Translations under genes and position numbers: made by a program | The notes under the pieces: generated by a model | What the model was told of the DNA's origin: nothing | The model's database searches: none | Seen by the model: the letters and a program-made list of their open reading frames with translations, nothing else | Source of the DNA: Baylisascaris procyonis | Lineage: Eukaryota; Nematoda; Chromadorea; Rhabditida; Ascarididae | Length of the DNA: 64,000 bases | Assembly (NCBI GenBank): GCA_037389465.1 | Contig: JAZARR010000297.1 | Span: 496,001-560,000, forward strand | Reading direction: 5' to 3' | Shown here: piece by piece, positions 46,383 to 58,513 of the stretch | Layout: every line of letters starts with the position of its first letter | How positions within the stretch are numbered: position 1 is the first letter of the stretch

Positions 46383-48857
46383 TGATTCATCATTTCTAAT
46401 AGCTGGGGCTCCTGTTCGTGGAGACTATTTTCCAAACACTAATGTAAAGAAATATATTCGAAGAAATTTTTAAATGATATCACATATCCAAGAAAAAAGA
46501 CATAAATTAAATTATAGGTAATTTTACGATAGGAATTTAATTCAACGAATTAAATAAATTAATTTATTGTAATTCAAAAAATATCCTAAATTTAACGAGT
46601 ACCATTCAAACTTCTCATTTAGTTCATTGAACGCATTATCATCAGCGCTCTCACACTACGTATGTTATTTAATGACGCAAATGAAACGTTCGCTAAATTT
46701 GATGTCGTCAACAATATGATGGAAACCTTTACGTTTTTTACAAATCGTATCCGATGCAGAAAATAATTTCCTAGGCAAAATGGAGTCGTCAGCTTCCCGT
46801 TTGTGCAAGTAGTTCATCTTACATTCCCGTCGATTATCATCAAATCATATTGAACTAAAAAATATGTGAATGCAAATGTGAACACTGAAACGGTAAGAGC
46901 CGTCCCAATTCGTTTTCCAAGAGGAAACTGGCGAGGGAATTGGTGGGAAAGGGAAAAACGATAGAGAGGAAGGTTCATCAGACGATAGAGGGAACCTACT
47001 TATGAACTATCGGAATGCACTTCGAAAAATGGTACTTTGTTGTAAACAGTTATTTGATAAATTAATTGCATTACAAACGAAAATGCGTTTTTCCCATTCT
47101 AAACGATCTTTAAGGAAGTGACAAACTGCTGGCAATGTCTCTCTCCCTTGCTCAATTCTCACCTCGAAACGCTCTTTGCTATTTAAAAGATGGAATTTCC
47201 TGCACATAACAATCCTTGTCGATTGATATCATTATTGAAATGATGTCATCGTTTAAAGTTTATTTTCAAAATGTTGCGAAATCAATAATTCCATGTTTAT
47301 TTTTGTTATTTTGATAGCATACCCCAATTTAAAATCGTTCACAATTTTTTTAGGCGCCGAAAATTTGCCGCTCAAGTATTTGCACTCCATTTGAGCTCGA
47401 TAAACAGAACGCATTTAGTGGAAGAATATAAGTCACCTGACGAACCCATGTAAACCAATCAACCGTTACATGCTTTTTGACCTTTTTTGGCCAATCTTAT
47501 ATGCTTTTTGGCAAAATGTGTTTTATAGAAACGCTCCGGTTGTATGTATATATATGTATATGTCTGTCTATTCCCGAGTTTCAATTCTTTAACGAACGTT
47601 GCAGGAAGGAAATTCAAAGAAATGATCCGTATCGTATGCTAAATTTTATCCACAGATTTCCCACATCGACTCCTCGTTTCCTTAATGAGCTAGCAATATT
47701 CAGATATGTCATAAGATTTATGAATCAATTTTTTTTGCGATTCATCGAATATGGTTGGAAGGGAATGTTTTATAAAGAAGGTGTGCGAACTTAATCGATT
47801 GCTTAGAAATAATCCGCGTTGTTTTTGCCTATTTGGGAGAGCAGGAGAGTGACGGGGGGTTGGGGGGGGGGGCTGAAATATAAACCCACATAACGTCTCA
47901 GTCTCCCTGGCATATTTTTTTCCGCTTGTTGCAAATTAGTAGAGCAGAAAATACACCTGTGCGTTACACTTATTTAATCACTTACTATGCTAGACTATCA
48001 ACAAATAATAAATATACAAAATAATACCTTTATAAAATAATTAACTGGACCATTCAGAGAAGCGTAAAAAGCTTCATTTCTCTTATGACTGAAATGGTTA
48101 ACGTTGTGACTAGAACGATGAATGAAGGTAAAACGTTATAAGCCAAACAGAAAATGAAATGGTCAATGCAGTGATCAACTGGTAAATAAAGTGGTGAATA
48201 TCGTAATCAATTGCTTTATGAAAAACCAACGCCGTGCATACGCATAGACATACAACATCACTACAGTGCACTTTTGCAAGTAAATCTTTAAGAATATACA
48301 AAAATGCATAAAATATATATAAAATTCACTTTTCAGTGTTATCGACAAAACTGTTCAATCAAAGAATTGTGCTATTTTTTGTATTGATTCAATTCAACGA
48401 TTATTATTCCTACATGCACTTGATTGTAGAACACGACGTGATTTATGAATGCTACACTATTTTCGAGTTTGTGTAACAGTGAACAGCACCACAACCATCC
48501 AGTCGACAAAATCGATAATATGCAAATATGTAGAGAGCTTTGAAGCAGATACTCATCACGCATATATATCATTGTCGAGTTCATTTGTTGATTCAGGCTA
48601 ATAAAAGCCTTTATGAATGAATTCATAAAATTTATATAGATGAATAGATATAAGATATTGGATGGTTTATAATCATATTTGCACATTATTTTTTTCACTC
48701 TTTAATATTTAAATTTACTCAAGAATATCACATTCATTGATGAAGTATTTAATCACTTCAAGCCATATTCACTACATGTTCATTCACATAGCAATACGGT
48801 GATTGCATTGCTAAAATATTGCAAAAAACATTTTCCTTTCATAATAATATTGTAAAT

Positions 48858-51800
48858 TTATTTTTGACGTTTTATCAAATTCAAGAATTCATCCCTTGTT
48901 TTAGCGTCATCTCGCAATACGCCCAACATACAACTCGTCGTTGTTGTCGCATTGATCTTTTGCACACCACGCATCACCATACACATATGACTGCAATGAG
49001 TTCATAAATTTGAAAATGAATGGAGAAGAGATTCATATAATTTATACGATGATGTCTGAGCAAATCTTGCAATTCTATGACAGTTTAGCAAATTTTCAAG
49101 ATTTCGATCTCTAAAATGTTCACGTCTTCCACAGCATTAATCTGAATTAAATTATGCAAGAAATTTTTATTCCCCTATTCTTATATCTAATAGCGTTATC
49201 TATGTGGCTATTACTCATTTTAGCATTTCTCTCTGCCAACAGAATTGTAGAGTTTTAAAATCTACCTACTTTTATTTTCCAGTATACTATAAACAGATGT
49301 TGCCCAAGTGGATGATACAAACATAAGTCAGGTCATATTTTTTCTATTTCCGCGCCTAATTTATCCAAGCATAAATAAAAAAGCACTCGATGAAAACATC
49401 TGCTGAGATGCCTACAAAGCATATTTCGATGTGGATGTTGTAGGTCGAGATAAATCCTTGCAGGACGAATTGAATTATAATAAGTAAGACTGGGAAGTCA
49501 TCGGAGACTTCATGATGGTGACATTTTTGATTCGTCTGTAGAGTGGATTTATCGAGCCTCTTTGCTATCTTCTTCCTTGGTCAGCATGGACATCAAGACG
49601 CATCACCACATAAAGGCATGGCCTCAGTAAACCAAGCTCTATGTGGAGATGAACATCGTCAAGTACGAGCCACTGGCGAATCCTTCAAAGGTGTTGATAC
49701 TACCACTGCACATCAAATCTGACCTTATATAGAAATTTGTAACAGCTGGAGATAAGCAGCTGACAGCTCTCAGGTACCTTCAGGATTTCTCACAAAAGAT
49801 ATTATTGAACAAAGAACCAATGCTCTGTTACATTTCGATCAAAGATGAACAAATCTTGATGTGCAAAGAAATCCTCAGCAAATCCACCAAGTAGGAGAAA
49901 GCGCTTTGAAGCAACTCGCCTTGGCAATGATAAAGTCGGAAACTATATGGGAATGAACAGGTATATATGGCGCAACTGGCTGCCCGATAGCCGACAAGGA
50001 CCATATTCTTGACATTTCACAGGATCAAGGAGGATATGGAAGTGCTGTGTAACTTTAATATAAAAATATATCCCAACCTTTGACTCATATTTTGATTCAT
50101 ATTTTGTTTGTTTTAATCACATATAAAAACGAAAATAAGCAATAGAAATAGATAGTTTCAAAAATATTCACCATCTCGATTACAAAGGGAAACTTCAAAA
50201 CTGCTGCAGCTTTTTATACCTTCCAGGCAAAAATGATTGAGAAATGATATTTATAATCCCCAAAGTATATTGTATAGTATTGTTGGCATACTTCCATTTG
50301 GTAAAGTTGTCATTCTCGAGTAAATAGAAAAACATATCAAATGAATCAAAATGCATTTTTTGAGTTTTTTTCTCACCTCAATAAAGTGTTTCACCATTAT
50401 GCAGCTAATAAGAGGTTCAAGTGCGAAATACAATAAGATCGAAAATAGGTATAATAAATCGTGAAGTAATCAATTTATGAATACCAAATAAGCATGAGAC
50501 ACATAATAAATTATTTAAGCATATTCTAAAATAACCAATCTACTTCAAAAATCATAATGTTCGAAAACACTTATAGATGTGATAATGATGCCTTTAAGAA
50601 GAACTGTGCGCATCGCTGCAATCACCTTCGGTAAATGTCTAATCCTCGAACAGCGCTACAAGTGATACGCGGTAGCGCTCTATCTTTGGTATTGGCATCA
50701 TGTACTAAATGCTTCAATTATCGGTTGTAACGCTCCTTCCAAATTTCAAAAAATTCCCAGCAAATAAAAGAAAATTTAGCAAAAATTAAACACATATTCA
50801 AATTTCTCAACGAATGCCACTATTCGCTTCAACTAGCAAAAGTTAGGAAGGATCTTTATAGGTTTTAACGGGTGATCACTACTAATGAGCAATCGGTGGT
50901 GATCAAATGAGCCTATAACATCAGTGATTGTGGTGATTTTCATTTTGTGTAACAAGTTGTTTTGCTCATGTTTGGTTGATCATGATATGGTATCTCCTGC
51001 ATGTGAATTATGAGCTCCCCATGCCTTAGGGGCCGTACCCGAAGATGTAAATATGCTGCTGCGTTGCCTGCTATTCAATGTGCGTTACTAATCGTCGTCG
51101 CGTGATTCCTCTTGCTCGTAATAAACGAGTTTAGTTTTGCTACTCCGCTGAGGTCCAGAATCGATTCCAGTAGGCTTGGCCATGTATGGATGAAGTGATT
51201 TTCATTTCTTTATCATTTAATTTTCTCTTCACTTAGCGTTTGTGTGTTATGCTAAATATACTTTTTTTAAATGGTTAATTACTTGCTTTTCCAGTTTCAA
51301 ATTGAGACACTAAAAAGGGTACATAGAAAACACATTACACATAAACGGTTCCAGTAGATATCCTCTTAAAAATGCGCAATAAATAATCGCTAAGCAAAGT
51401 TTTTATATAAGACGAAAAAAAAACTTTGAAAAATGAGTTGAAATTTCGAGGAACTCTACTTTCGGCGTTATCTCTCTCAGAAAAAAAAAAAAGAAAAAAA
51501 AGAAATAAGAACAAAATAAGCATCAGGCATGATAGCATTGCACTGTTGCACCCATTAAATAAATACCTGTTGGGATAATAGAAGAAATAAATTAAAGCAC
51601 TCACCTAGCTTCGATTACAACTGCCACTCCAAGTGGTTGCAAAACTTCCCAGATTGCAAAAGCGATTTGCTTCGTTAGTCGTTCTTGTACTGCAAAAAAA
51701 ATACTTGTAAATTTTTGTCAATATAAAGTACTTTCGAAGAATAAAGTGATGAAAACAATTTTTAAGTATTTGAGAAAAAAAAAATTAATCGATGCAAACA

Positions 51801-52667
51801 TAGAAAATTGCATTTGGGCTTTTTTATTTACTACGATTTAAAGTGATAGAATCTGCAATGCCTACCTTTGGACAAGCATTTGCAGTAATTGATAGTGATT
51901 AGCTTAGATATTTAAGGCAAACATTGCTAAGATTTTTTTTTAATCCACATATGCACTCTTTGATTAGATGCGTTGAGAATATTTTCACGACTATTTGATT
52001 TAATCTAATGAAAAATTTTTAGTCGTCTTAACAAATCACGTTTGCATAGCTTAATTATAATTATCATGTCCATATAAATATGTTTATGTATTATTTAACA
52101 AGAGTATCTGTGATATTTGCATTTTTAGTTCAAAAATTTTTTAGAACTGTGAAATTTGATTAATGCAACGTGCATTGGGTTGATCTCCTATATTCGTTTC
52201 TCTGTTAAAACCACTGAACTGCGTTATAGAGAAAATAGCATACATTTTACATAAAATATTATGCATTTAACAAATAGTTAGATTAAATTTTACAATAGAT
52301 GAATGGAAACACAAATCTACTATTGAATTCATGAGTGGATAAAATTAACAAAGTAAAGAATATATAGCTGTGTATATTTTATAATTTATAAGTAAATTAA
52401 TAAAAATGATAGATGCTCACTTAGAAGTGCCAAAAATTATATTAGCGCTTATGATATAAATTTTCACATGAAAACTTTTGAAAAAAAAATCTCTAAAGTA
52501 ATTTTCAATAGTTGAATGATGATTTATTTAGACAGTATTTTTTTATTGAAGCTTTTAAAATTTAATTTTTGTTTTGTATTCAGTATTCATCACTGATTGC
52601 CTCGATAGATTCGTTCAATTATGAAAAAAAGTTTAATGCAACGTATACACACTGACTGCGTTTCCGA

Positions 52668-52732
<65 letters not shown>

Positions 52733-52766
52733 ATTTTTAACACCTATATATATGTATAATTTAACA

Positions 52767-52820
<54 letters not shown>

Positions 52821-55022
52821 TGTTAAATTAGTGACGTAAGTGAAAAAAAATATTATACGAACCTTGCAATCTTCGACTAAACATTTCGACAATTCGTGCC
52901 AATTTACTCAGCCCAATAACTTTCTTATTTGGCAAATAACCAATATGTACTTTACCGATGAAAGGAACCAAATGATGCTCACATAAAGAGAACATTTCGA
53001 TATTACTTACGATAACCATCTCGTCGTGATCCTCATCAAATATCGCCTCATTTACAACATCTAAATTGCTTATAATATATTATTGGAATGATCTCTTCCA
53101 TCACAAAGAAAACCCCCTCACTATCGAATATTTGAGGTATCATATATAAAAGTTTAAACATAACCATTTTTTCCTCATCAACTATTCAACTTTTTGCATC
53201 TATTTGCATCGATCATTAATTCTAGCGTTAAAACACATGTTATGCAAATTGAATCTTGAACTGGTCATTGATCAATTGGTCAAAATTGGCCAAAATTCAA
53301 GATTGGTTAAGTCTTGAAATATGCTTTGCGTTCAGTCGTTTTACTCGAAACAATGAAGTACCAGCCCCTCTCCCCTGATATTCAAGCCAAACTTGATCTT
53401 GTATAAAAATTTTTACACTGCATTATGAAAGTAACAAAACAGGTATGATTCACCATCAAGATTGTCTTCATATCCTTTTGTGAAGAAGAGCATTGCCTTT
53501 GCAGCCCGTTCGGGTGTTTTTAAAAGTCCTTGTCTTTGAATATCCTCTCCACAATGCGCAATAATTGATGCATATGCTTTGCTCATATCATCGAGATGAA
53601 TTGATGGTGATATACATGGCCTTTCAATCGTACAACAGCGTACATTCTAAAAATTTTCCATAAATTATAAAATAGAAAGAAAAAATATTAAAGAATTAAA
53701 TATATATATTAGGATTGCATCGAGAAAGCGGAATTTCAATGTAATGCTTGCAAACACATATATATTCTCCAAAATTGTTTCACTGATAGCAATAATCAAG
53801 TATGCTTATGTTTGCTACCAACAGCGATAGATTCGAAGGGCTGGTCGTTTCTTCTTACCCGACGATTGCAAGTTGAGTTCCGTTTAAGCAAGACACAATA
53901 TTGATAATGACATGCAGCGAAAAAATAGGAAGAACCATAAATAATGTCTATTCTACCGGCATTCCAAGACACTTTGCAATGTACACTACTCGATTGTTTA
54001 GGAAATGCTCGAGAAGATTCGAATAGCAAAGCATAATCGTGACCCAAATCTATTGATGTATCTAGGGTTGAGATATACCCAATACGCCCGAAGAAATTGC
54101 TTAAGAAAGCATAGCTATGACCGAAATCTACCGGTATGCCTAAAATTGCGGTATATCGGAAGAAATTTTTAAAGAAACCGAAACCGATTTGTTCGACTCT
54201 CACTTCGCGTACAAACACATACACAGGCTGATACCAACAATAACGTTTCGCAGTTGAAATTGTGCAAACTATTGCGCTATTAAACAATGGTGTTTAGATG
54301 TGCTTTCCCAGTCCCTATGCTATTTGATCCGCAAAGAATACCAATAGTGGAATAAAATGTTAAAAATAGTGAAGCAACATTTCCATAGAAAAAAATCGAC
54401 TCTTCTGAAATCATTGAAATGAATTTTTCCATTATAAAATGAATTTTTTTTTCGTTATGAAATTTTCCACTACCAATATGATATTGCTTCAGCTTAAACT
54501 ATTCGTCGGTTGAAATATTTCATTACAGTTTGGCAGAACGAGTTAGAAGTTAGCGCATTCATTCTCGAAACAATCACATAGCAGCAGCCTATGTTAGTGG
54601 ATAGGGTCGGAAGCAAATACATCGTAGACGCTTTATTTTTGGCCAATATTTTTTTCAACGAAGAAATTCTGCGCATTATATTATTTTAGCATATTTTAAT
54701 TCTATTTCATTTACTTAATAAATTGATATTTCAAAAGTTTTTTATGCAAATAAAATCCATACATAACCGTTCATCGAATCGTTCACTCACCTATAATTTC
54801 TAACCAAAGAGACGCATCTTTTTTTCAGTAAAAGTAAAAAATTCGAAAAGAAATCTCTATAGTTAAGCGTTAATGCGATGAAATTTTTGTTAGTAGTGAA
54901 CGCATATTATTTATCACAGGTGTTAAAGTCATCCCTAAAATAATTAAAATTTCAATAAAGCTTACTAGAAGATGATCGCCAGCGAAAGAGAGCTCACTGC
55001 CGGAAGCGATACCACTGCTCAT
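48858..55022 (-). CDS. cat-4: GTP cyclohydrolase I, copy B
   Basis: Five minus-strand exons, 55022-54966, 53646-53454, 53060-52863, 51689-51605 and 48990-48858 (TAA), join with agreeing phases (0, 1, 1, 2) into 221 residues. The catalytic landmarks are [64 protein letters not shown] and [10 protein letters not shown], including all three zinc ligands (Cys and His of CEHH, Cys of HMC). Exon 3 has the same length as in copy A (198 bases) and the products differ at 7 of 66 positions there; exon 4 is 85 bases in both. The N-terminus ([12 protein letters not shown]) and the C-terminal LIKRQK differ most. Introns do not visibly align with those of copy A, so the duplication is not very recent. Both copies are probably active; B could be a tissue-specific isoform (inference). 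Introns 1 and 4 contain the coding-like stretches listed separately. Confidence 0.93.
49380..50055 (+). pseudogene. Decayed protein-coding remnant, family not recognised
   Basis: Opposite to cat-4 copy B and inside its intron 4, two plus-strand frames look coding but are broken. From 49380 a frame reads KALDENIC, stop, then [20 protein letters not shown] and [11 protein letters not shown] with further stops. From 49586 a shifted frame of 102 codons up to TAG at 49892 has two internal stops and includes [20 protein letters not shown] and [16 protein letters not shown]. After another shift, [20 protein letters not shown] ends near 50055. Composition is less AT-rich than the flanks. This fits an old, intronless gene copy. 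I could not assign the parent. Confidence 0.4.
50625..50739 (-). pseudogene. Armadillo-like fragment with frameshift
   Basis: On the minus strand 50739-50701 encodes [13 protein letters not shown], and after one extra base 50699-50625 encodes [20 protein letters not shown] followed by a stop. Together they resemble one armadillo repeat, of the kind in HSPBP1/Fes1-type proteins. The frameshift and stop suggest a dead fragment. The likeness is short and was judged by eye. Confidence 0.25.
50980..51183 (-). pseudogene. Coding-like frame broken by two adjacent stops
   Basis: From an ATG at 51183 the minus strand reads 31 codons ([20 protein letters not shown], then [11 protein letters not shown]), then TAG TAA (51090-51085), then 33 more codons in the same frame ([20 protein letters not shown]) to TGA at 50982. 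Hydrophilic, Ser-rich residues on both sides of the double stop suggest one former reading frame. It lies in intron 4 of cat-4 copy B, same strand, about 250 bp upstream of the armadillo-like fragment, so both may come from one inserted gene copy. Family unknown. Confidence 0.3.
52671..52830. repeat. TA tracts with a 74-bp palindrome
   Basis: A TA run (52671-52728) is followed by a second (about 52769-52818) enclosed by TAATTTAACACCTA (52757-52770) and its complement TAGGTGTTAAATTA ending at 52830. The whole 52757-52830 can fold into one hairpin. A third, direct copy of AACACCTATATATA lies at about 52739. It starts 33 bp after the exon 3 donor of cat-4 copy B. Confidence 0.85.
53796..54287 (-). 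CDS. Unassigned 163-codon open frame in intron 1 of cat-4 copy B
   Basis: This is the longest uninterrupted frame in the window that is not built from microsatellite sequence. It starts with ATG and runs 163 codons on the same strand as its host gene. The peptide is rich in Phe, Tyr, Ser and Ile and has two similar segments of about 25 residues: [18 protein letters not shown] and [18 protein letters not shown], sharing the pattern ID-x-GH-x-YA. There is no signal peptide or known motif; the end is basic ([10 protein letters not shown]). Either a nested gene, an exon of a larger decayed gene, or chance. The internal repeat makes chance less attractive, but I cannot show expression. Confidence 0.3.
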   Translation of the reverse strand: MFNSAIVCTISTAKRYCWYQPVYVFVREVRVEQIGFGFFKNFFRYTAILGIPVDFGHSYAFLSNFFGRIGYISTLDTSIDLGHDYALLFESSRAFPKQSSSVHCKVSWNAGRIDIIYGSSYFFAACHYQYCVLLKRNSTCNRRVRRNDQPFESIAVGSKHKHT

Positions 55023-55036
55023 TGCAAACCTGAAAA
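55023..55036 (-). promoter_or_regulatory. cat-4: Putative trans-splice acceptor, cat-4 copy B
   Basis: On the minus strand ACATTTTTCAG ends seven bases before the ATG at 55022. TTTTTCAG matches the nematode 3' splice-site consensus well, so it is a good spliced-leader acceptor candidate or the end of a 5' UTR intron. Confidence 0.45.
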
Positions 55037-56969
55037 ATGTCTTTCACATTACGTTTATACTTGTTGTGGAGTCATTTATTGCAGAAGGTGGAGTCGTTTT
55101 GTGATGAAGAATTAACGCCGAATACGCTTCATTACATGACGTAAGTCAAGACAGCAAAAATGATAAAACGATTGTCCCGAAAAAAGTGAATTTCGAGGCA
55201 CAAAAAAAAAACGCTCCAACGAAAAGTTGTTTGGGCTCTTTTCCGTTTTTGCCTTGCAAAAGTGCAAAGGTCAACTTTGAAAGGCAAATCCACCCACACG
55301 TTTTATCTGCACGACGCGTAGTGATCCACCTGTCTTATTTGTACAATGTACATCGGCGAAAGGCAAAGATTAACGAATCTTTTGAGGATTTTTGCATAGA
55401 TAAAGGATTTACAAAAAAAAAGAAAGAAAATGTCATTTATTTTAACTGCTCGTTTATGTCAACAAAACGAATTCGCCTAACGATAAACGGTTCTTGTTTA
55501 TACTTCTTAACGAGCCAATCAATACAATCGAATGAGAATTAAATATGACAGAAAATAATCGTAAATAAAATTATACTTGAGGATAAAATTTGCAATGATG
55601 AAGTCGAGTCGAGCTGAAGCTAGCAATGTTTGAAAGAAAACAAGTGAATAAGCTTATTGCTTTCCTGATTCCTGATCAGGAATTCCTGAATCCTGATCAC
55701 GGTCGAGAAAAGAAAACTGATATTAAAAAAAAAAATTCTGATCTACCACACATTATGACAACTGACAAGTGCCGCAGCAAAAATCACTTACCGAAAAAAA
55801 AATACAAAACAATGTACGTCCATCGTTTCCTATTCAATCGGGGGGATGTTTTTTTTTTAGAAATAAACATTATCAATACGTATAGCTGATTGGTACATCT
55901 ACGATGAGTGTTTTGCATGTCAATTATGAGATGCAAAGTACTGATGAACCTTGCTGGAATATTCAAGGATAATTTTAGGCAAATTTTGCTCCTAAATTTT
56001 TTTGGTTTTTTTTTTCGCTATTTTTCGTGTCTTTTTAGGAAATGCTGATTGAAAGCAGCAATTTATATTCACCCATGAAAAACAATAGAAAATACTCAGA
56101 GAAATCTATATGACAATTAATTTTCCCCTCATTTTTTGAAAATTTTCTCCCACTTATGAATCAGTAATATTTATGATGCCTTCTTCAAGCATTAGGCTGA
56201 ATGAGCTAACACCTATTTGATCGAATGTTTGAGCAAAAAAATTGTATTATTCAACTAAAACAAAAAAAAGAACAAAAAATGTTGAATAATATTTTCAGTG
56301 TAATAATTTAAAAATTCGCTATTTGTGTTTCAAACGAACGCCTGTATGAATTTTTTTTTTTTTTTTTAAAGGAAAAGATTCGCTATTTGTGGTTTAAACG
56401 ATGTAAAGTGAAAATCGAATAAGTGCAAAATGCGCATTTTTTTTTTAATATATCGATGATTTAATTTTCTTAAAGAATATTTCATCATTAGCAGTCATTT
56501 CTTTGAATTACCAATATAGCAACATGGGTGGAAACAACTTTCTATAGGTGCATTAATATTAGATGCATTTTTTTCTATGAAATGATAGAATTTGTTGCGG
56601 AAGAAAGAGATGAAATTTATAACAATTTTTTAAGAGCCTTTGAATTTGGTTGCTTTCGATAAATTATTTCTCAAAGCTTCGTTACGCTGGTATAAAGAGT
56701 TTTTTTCTTTTTTTTTTTCTTTCTTTTAAAGTGTATCACTTTTAGACGGTTTGTAGACAAGCGACGATAGCATAGGACGTTCTTTATTAATGATTTTGAA
56801 CAAATAAACAATGTTTCAACCTAAAGTACGGTTAATGCATTCATTTATTTTTATTCTTTTTTTATTTTTTCGATTGCCTTTCTAGTATTTTCCCTCATGG
56901 CCTCATTTTATCGTATAATTATTATAAAGTCTCTAATCCCGACAGTCATAGGAGGAACGACGATGAATT

Positions 56970-57003
56970 GGCTCGTCAGCATCCGATGGGCAGGAGACGA
57001 GCC
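56970..57003. repeat. Small GC-rich hairpin
   Basis: GGCTCGTC (56970-56977) and GACGAGCC (56996-57003) are perfectly complementary around an 18-base loop in a locally GC-richer block. A structured RNA or a mobile-element end are both possible. Confidence 0.35.
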
Positions 57004-58470
57004 TAAGCGCTAACCTTCACGCGACCTTACAACTTCAGCTAATAGAAGCGATATGAAGAGACTTAATGCTTTGTCGATTAAGGTTAGGGTAACAAATGGA
57101 AGTAAAAGATGGTAAGGGGGTTAGCCTATGCTATATATTACGCTGCAAAATTTCACAATAACCTTTGCAAATGGCTCCAAAAGATTTTATAACTGCAAAA
57201 AAAAAAAAACACGAAGAGATATAACTTTCCCATAATGCCTTTACAAAAGCTATCTCATAAAATCGTACAGTAAGAGAAGTATTTCAAAGAAATTGGCACA
57301 ATATGCGCTTTTACAATTTCACTCAACACACAAACCAGTTTTATAAACTCAACAAATAGGCAAAATGAGCAAATAAACATTCACATTAAAATTGGTTTTC
57401 AGCGCCAACAAGAGTCTTCTTCAAACGAATCGTTCTGATGTGCGTTTGAAAAATTGCACCTTGTGAAATGTGAAACCGAAAATTCAGACACAGGACTTCA
57501 ATTTCCATCCCACAAAAGAAGGGATCGACTCACGCTAGCTCAGTCTATGGGAAAGAGACACTTCTAAAAGCAAAGAATCGACTCTAGAAGCCTGATCCTG
57601 AGGTGGGTCCTTCCGGAATTTACCTCTGAGGATTCACAGTGATACTTGCCATGAATGTCACTTCCCAGAAGGCACCAGCTTTAAATATCATTTTAAACAA
57701 AATAGAATCTTCCATCCCTATGACAAGTTCCTGTTATAGCTGCATTCGCATCTGCTAAAGATGGAAGTCATTTCATTCGAATATTATGCAAAGAAATATG
57801 TTCGCTGATTTTCTTCCATTTCATTGAGGAGATTTAGCGATGCAAATGCCGTATAAAAATTTTTGCATTACTTTTTTCAAGATTTCTGTCATTTTTTTCT
57901 AAAAAGGAAAGAAAACTCGGGAAAGTAATCAAAATGCAAAAGATTCCTGGAAGCGATATTCACAAAAAAATAGCATCTCAATGAAAATAGTAAGAATTAA
58001 AAAAAAAAAATTATCTGCTGTTCCAAAAATATATTACAACTAAAATTTTTAGCATCGCAATAAATTTTTATTTTTTTTAAGTAAGGAAATAAGAAAATTC
58101 GGCAAATAAAATGACATATGACTAAAATTTTATGAAAGAAAAAATTCATCAAAAACAAAAAAACGAGACGATGTTGTTCTCTCGAATGACTCATTTTACA
58201 ATATTTTGCATTATTAAAGCAAATATTATTCTCTAACAGTATTATTTTTCGTTGAATATATGATGGATTCATATTTATGACGTAATTGATGAGTTGCAAT
58301 AACTAGAAAACCGGAAATGAGTTCCGTGTTATTTTAAAGTACTCTATTGCAATAGAATTATGATAGTTGCAGGAAATTGCAATCGAGATTCTTTTAGTTT
58401 TTTGAAGGGAACTATGATAATCAGAAAATGATAGAATAAATAATTAAATAGAGCGGATAAGAGTGATTTG

Positions 58471-58513
58471 AAATTGCAATGTGTTTGCAGTTTTTACAAA
58501 CACATTGCAATTT
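58471..58513. repeat. Perfect 17-bp inverted repeat with 9-base loop
   Basis: AAATTGCAATGTGTTTG (58471-58487) is exactly complementary to 58497-58513. The stem is shorter than a typical microRNA precursor, so I list it as a hairpin of unknown role. Confidence 0.8.

Larger units (their letters stand above)
43711..48857. other. 5.1-kb spacer between the two cat-4 copies
   Basis: It contains the presumed promoter of copy A and the 3' end of copy B. Most is plain AT-rich DNA. Exceptions are a C-rich run at about 43317-43331, a CT-rich patch near 44460-44525, a GC-rich island at about 46290-46382 and a G run near 47860. The 105-codon plus-strand frame at 47477-47794 is rich in Phe and Arg and has no recognisable features. 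Confidence 0.5.

Noticed and set aside
47477..47794. 105-codon plus-strand frame
   Set aside because: No motif or splice context; Phe/Arg bias typical of translated AT-rich DNA.
55186..55542. 118-codon plus-strand frame upstream of cat-4 copy B
   Set aside because: Low-complexity Lys runs, no domain, no splice or start context.
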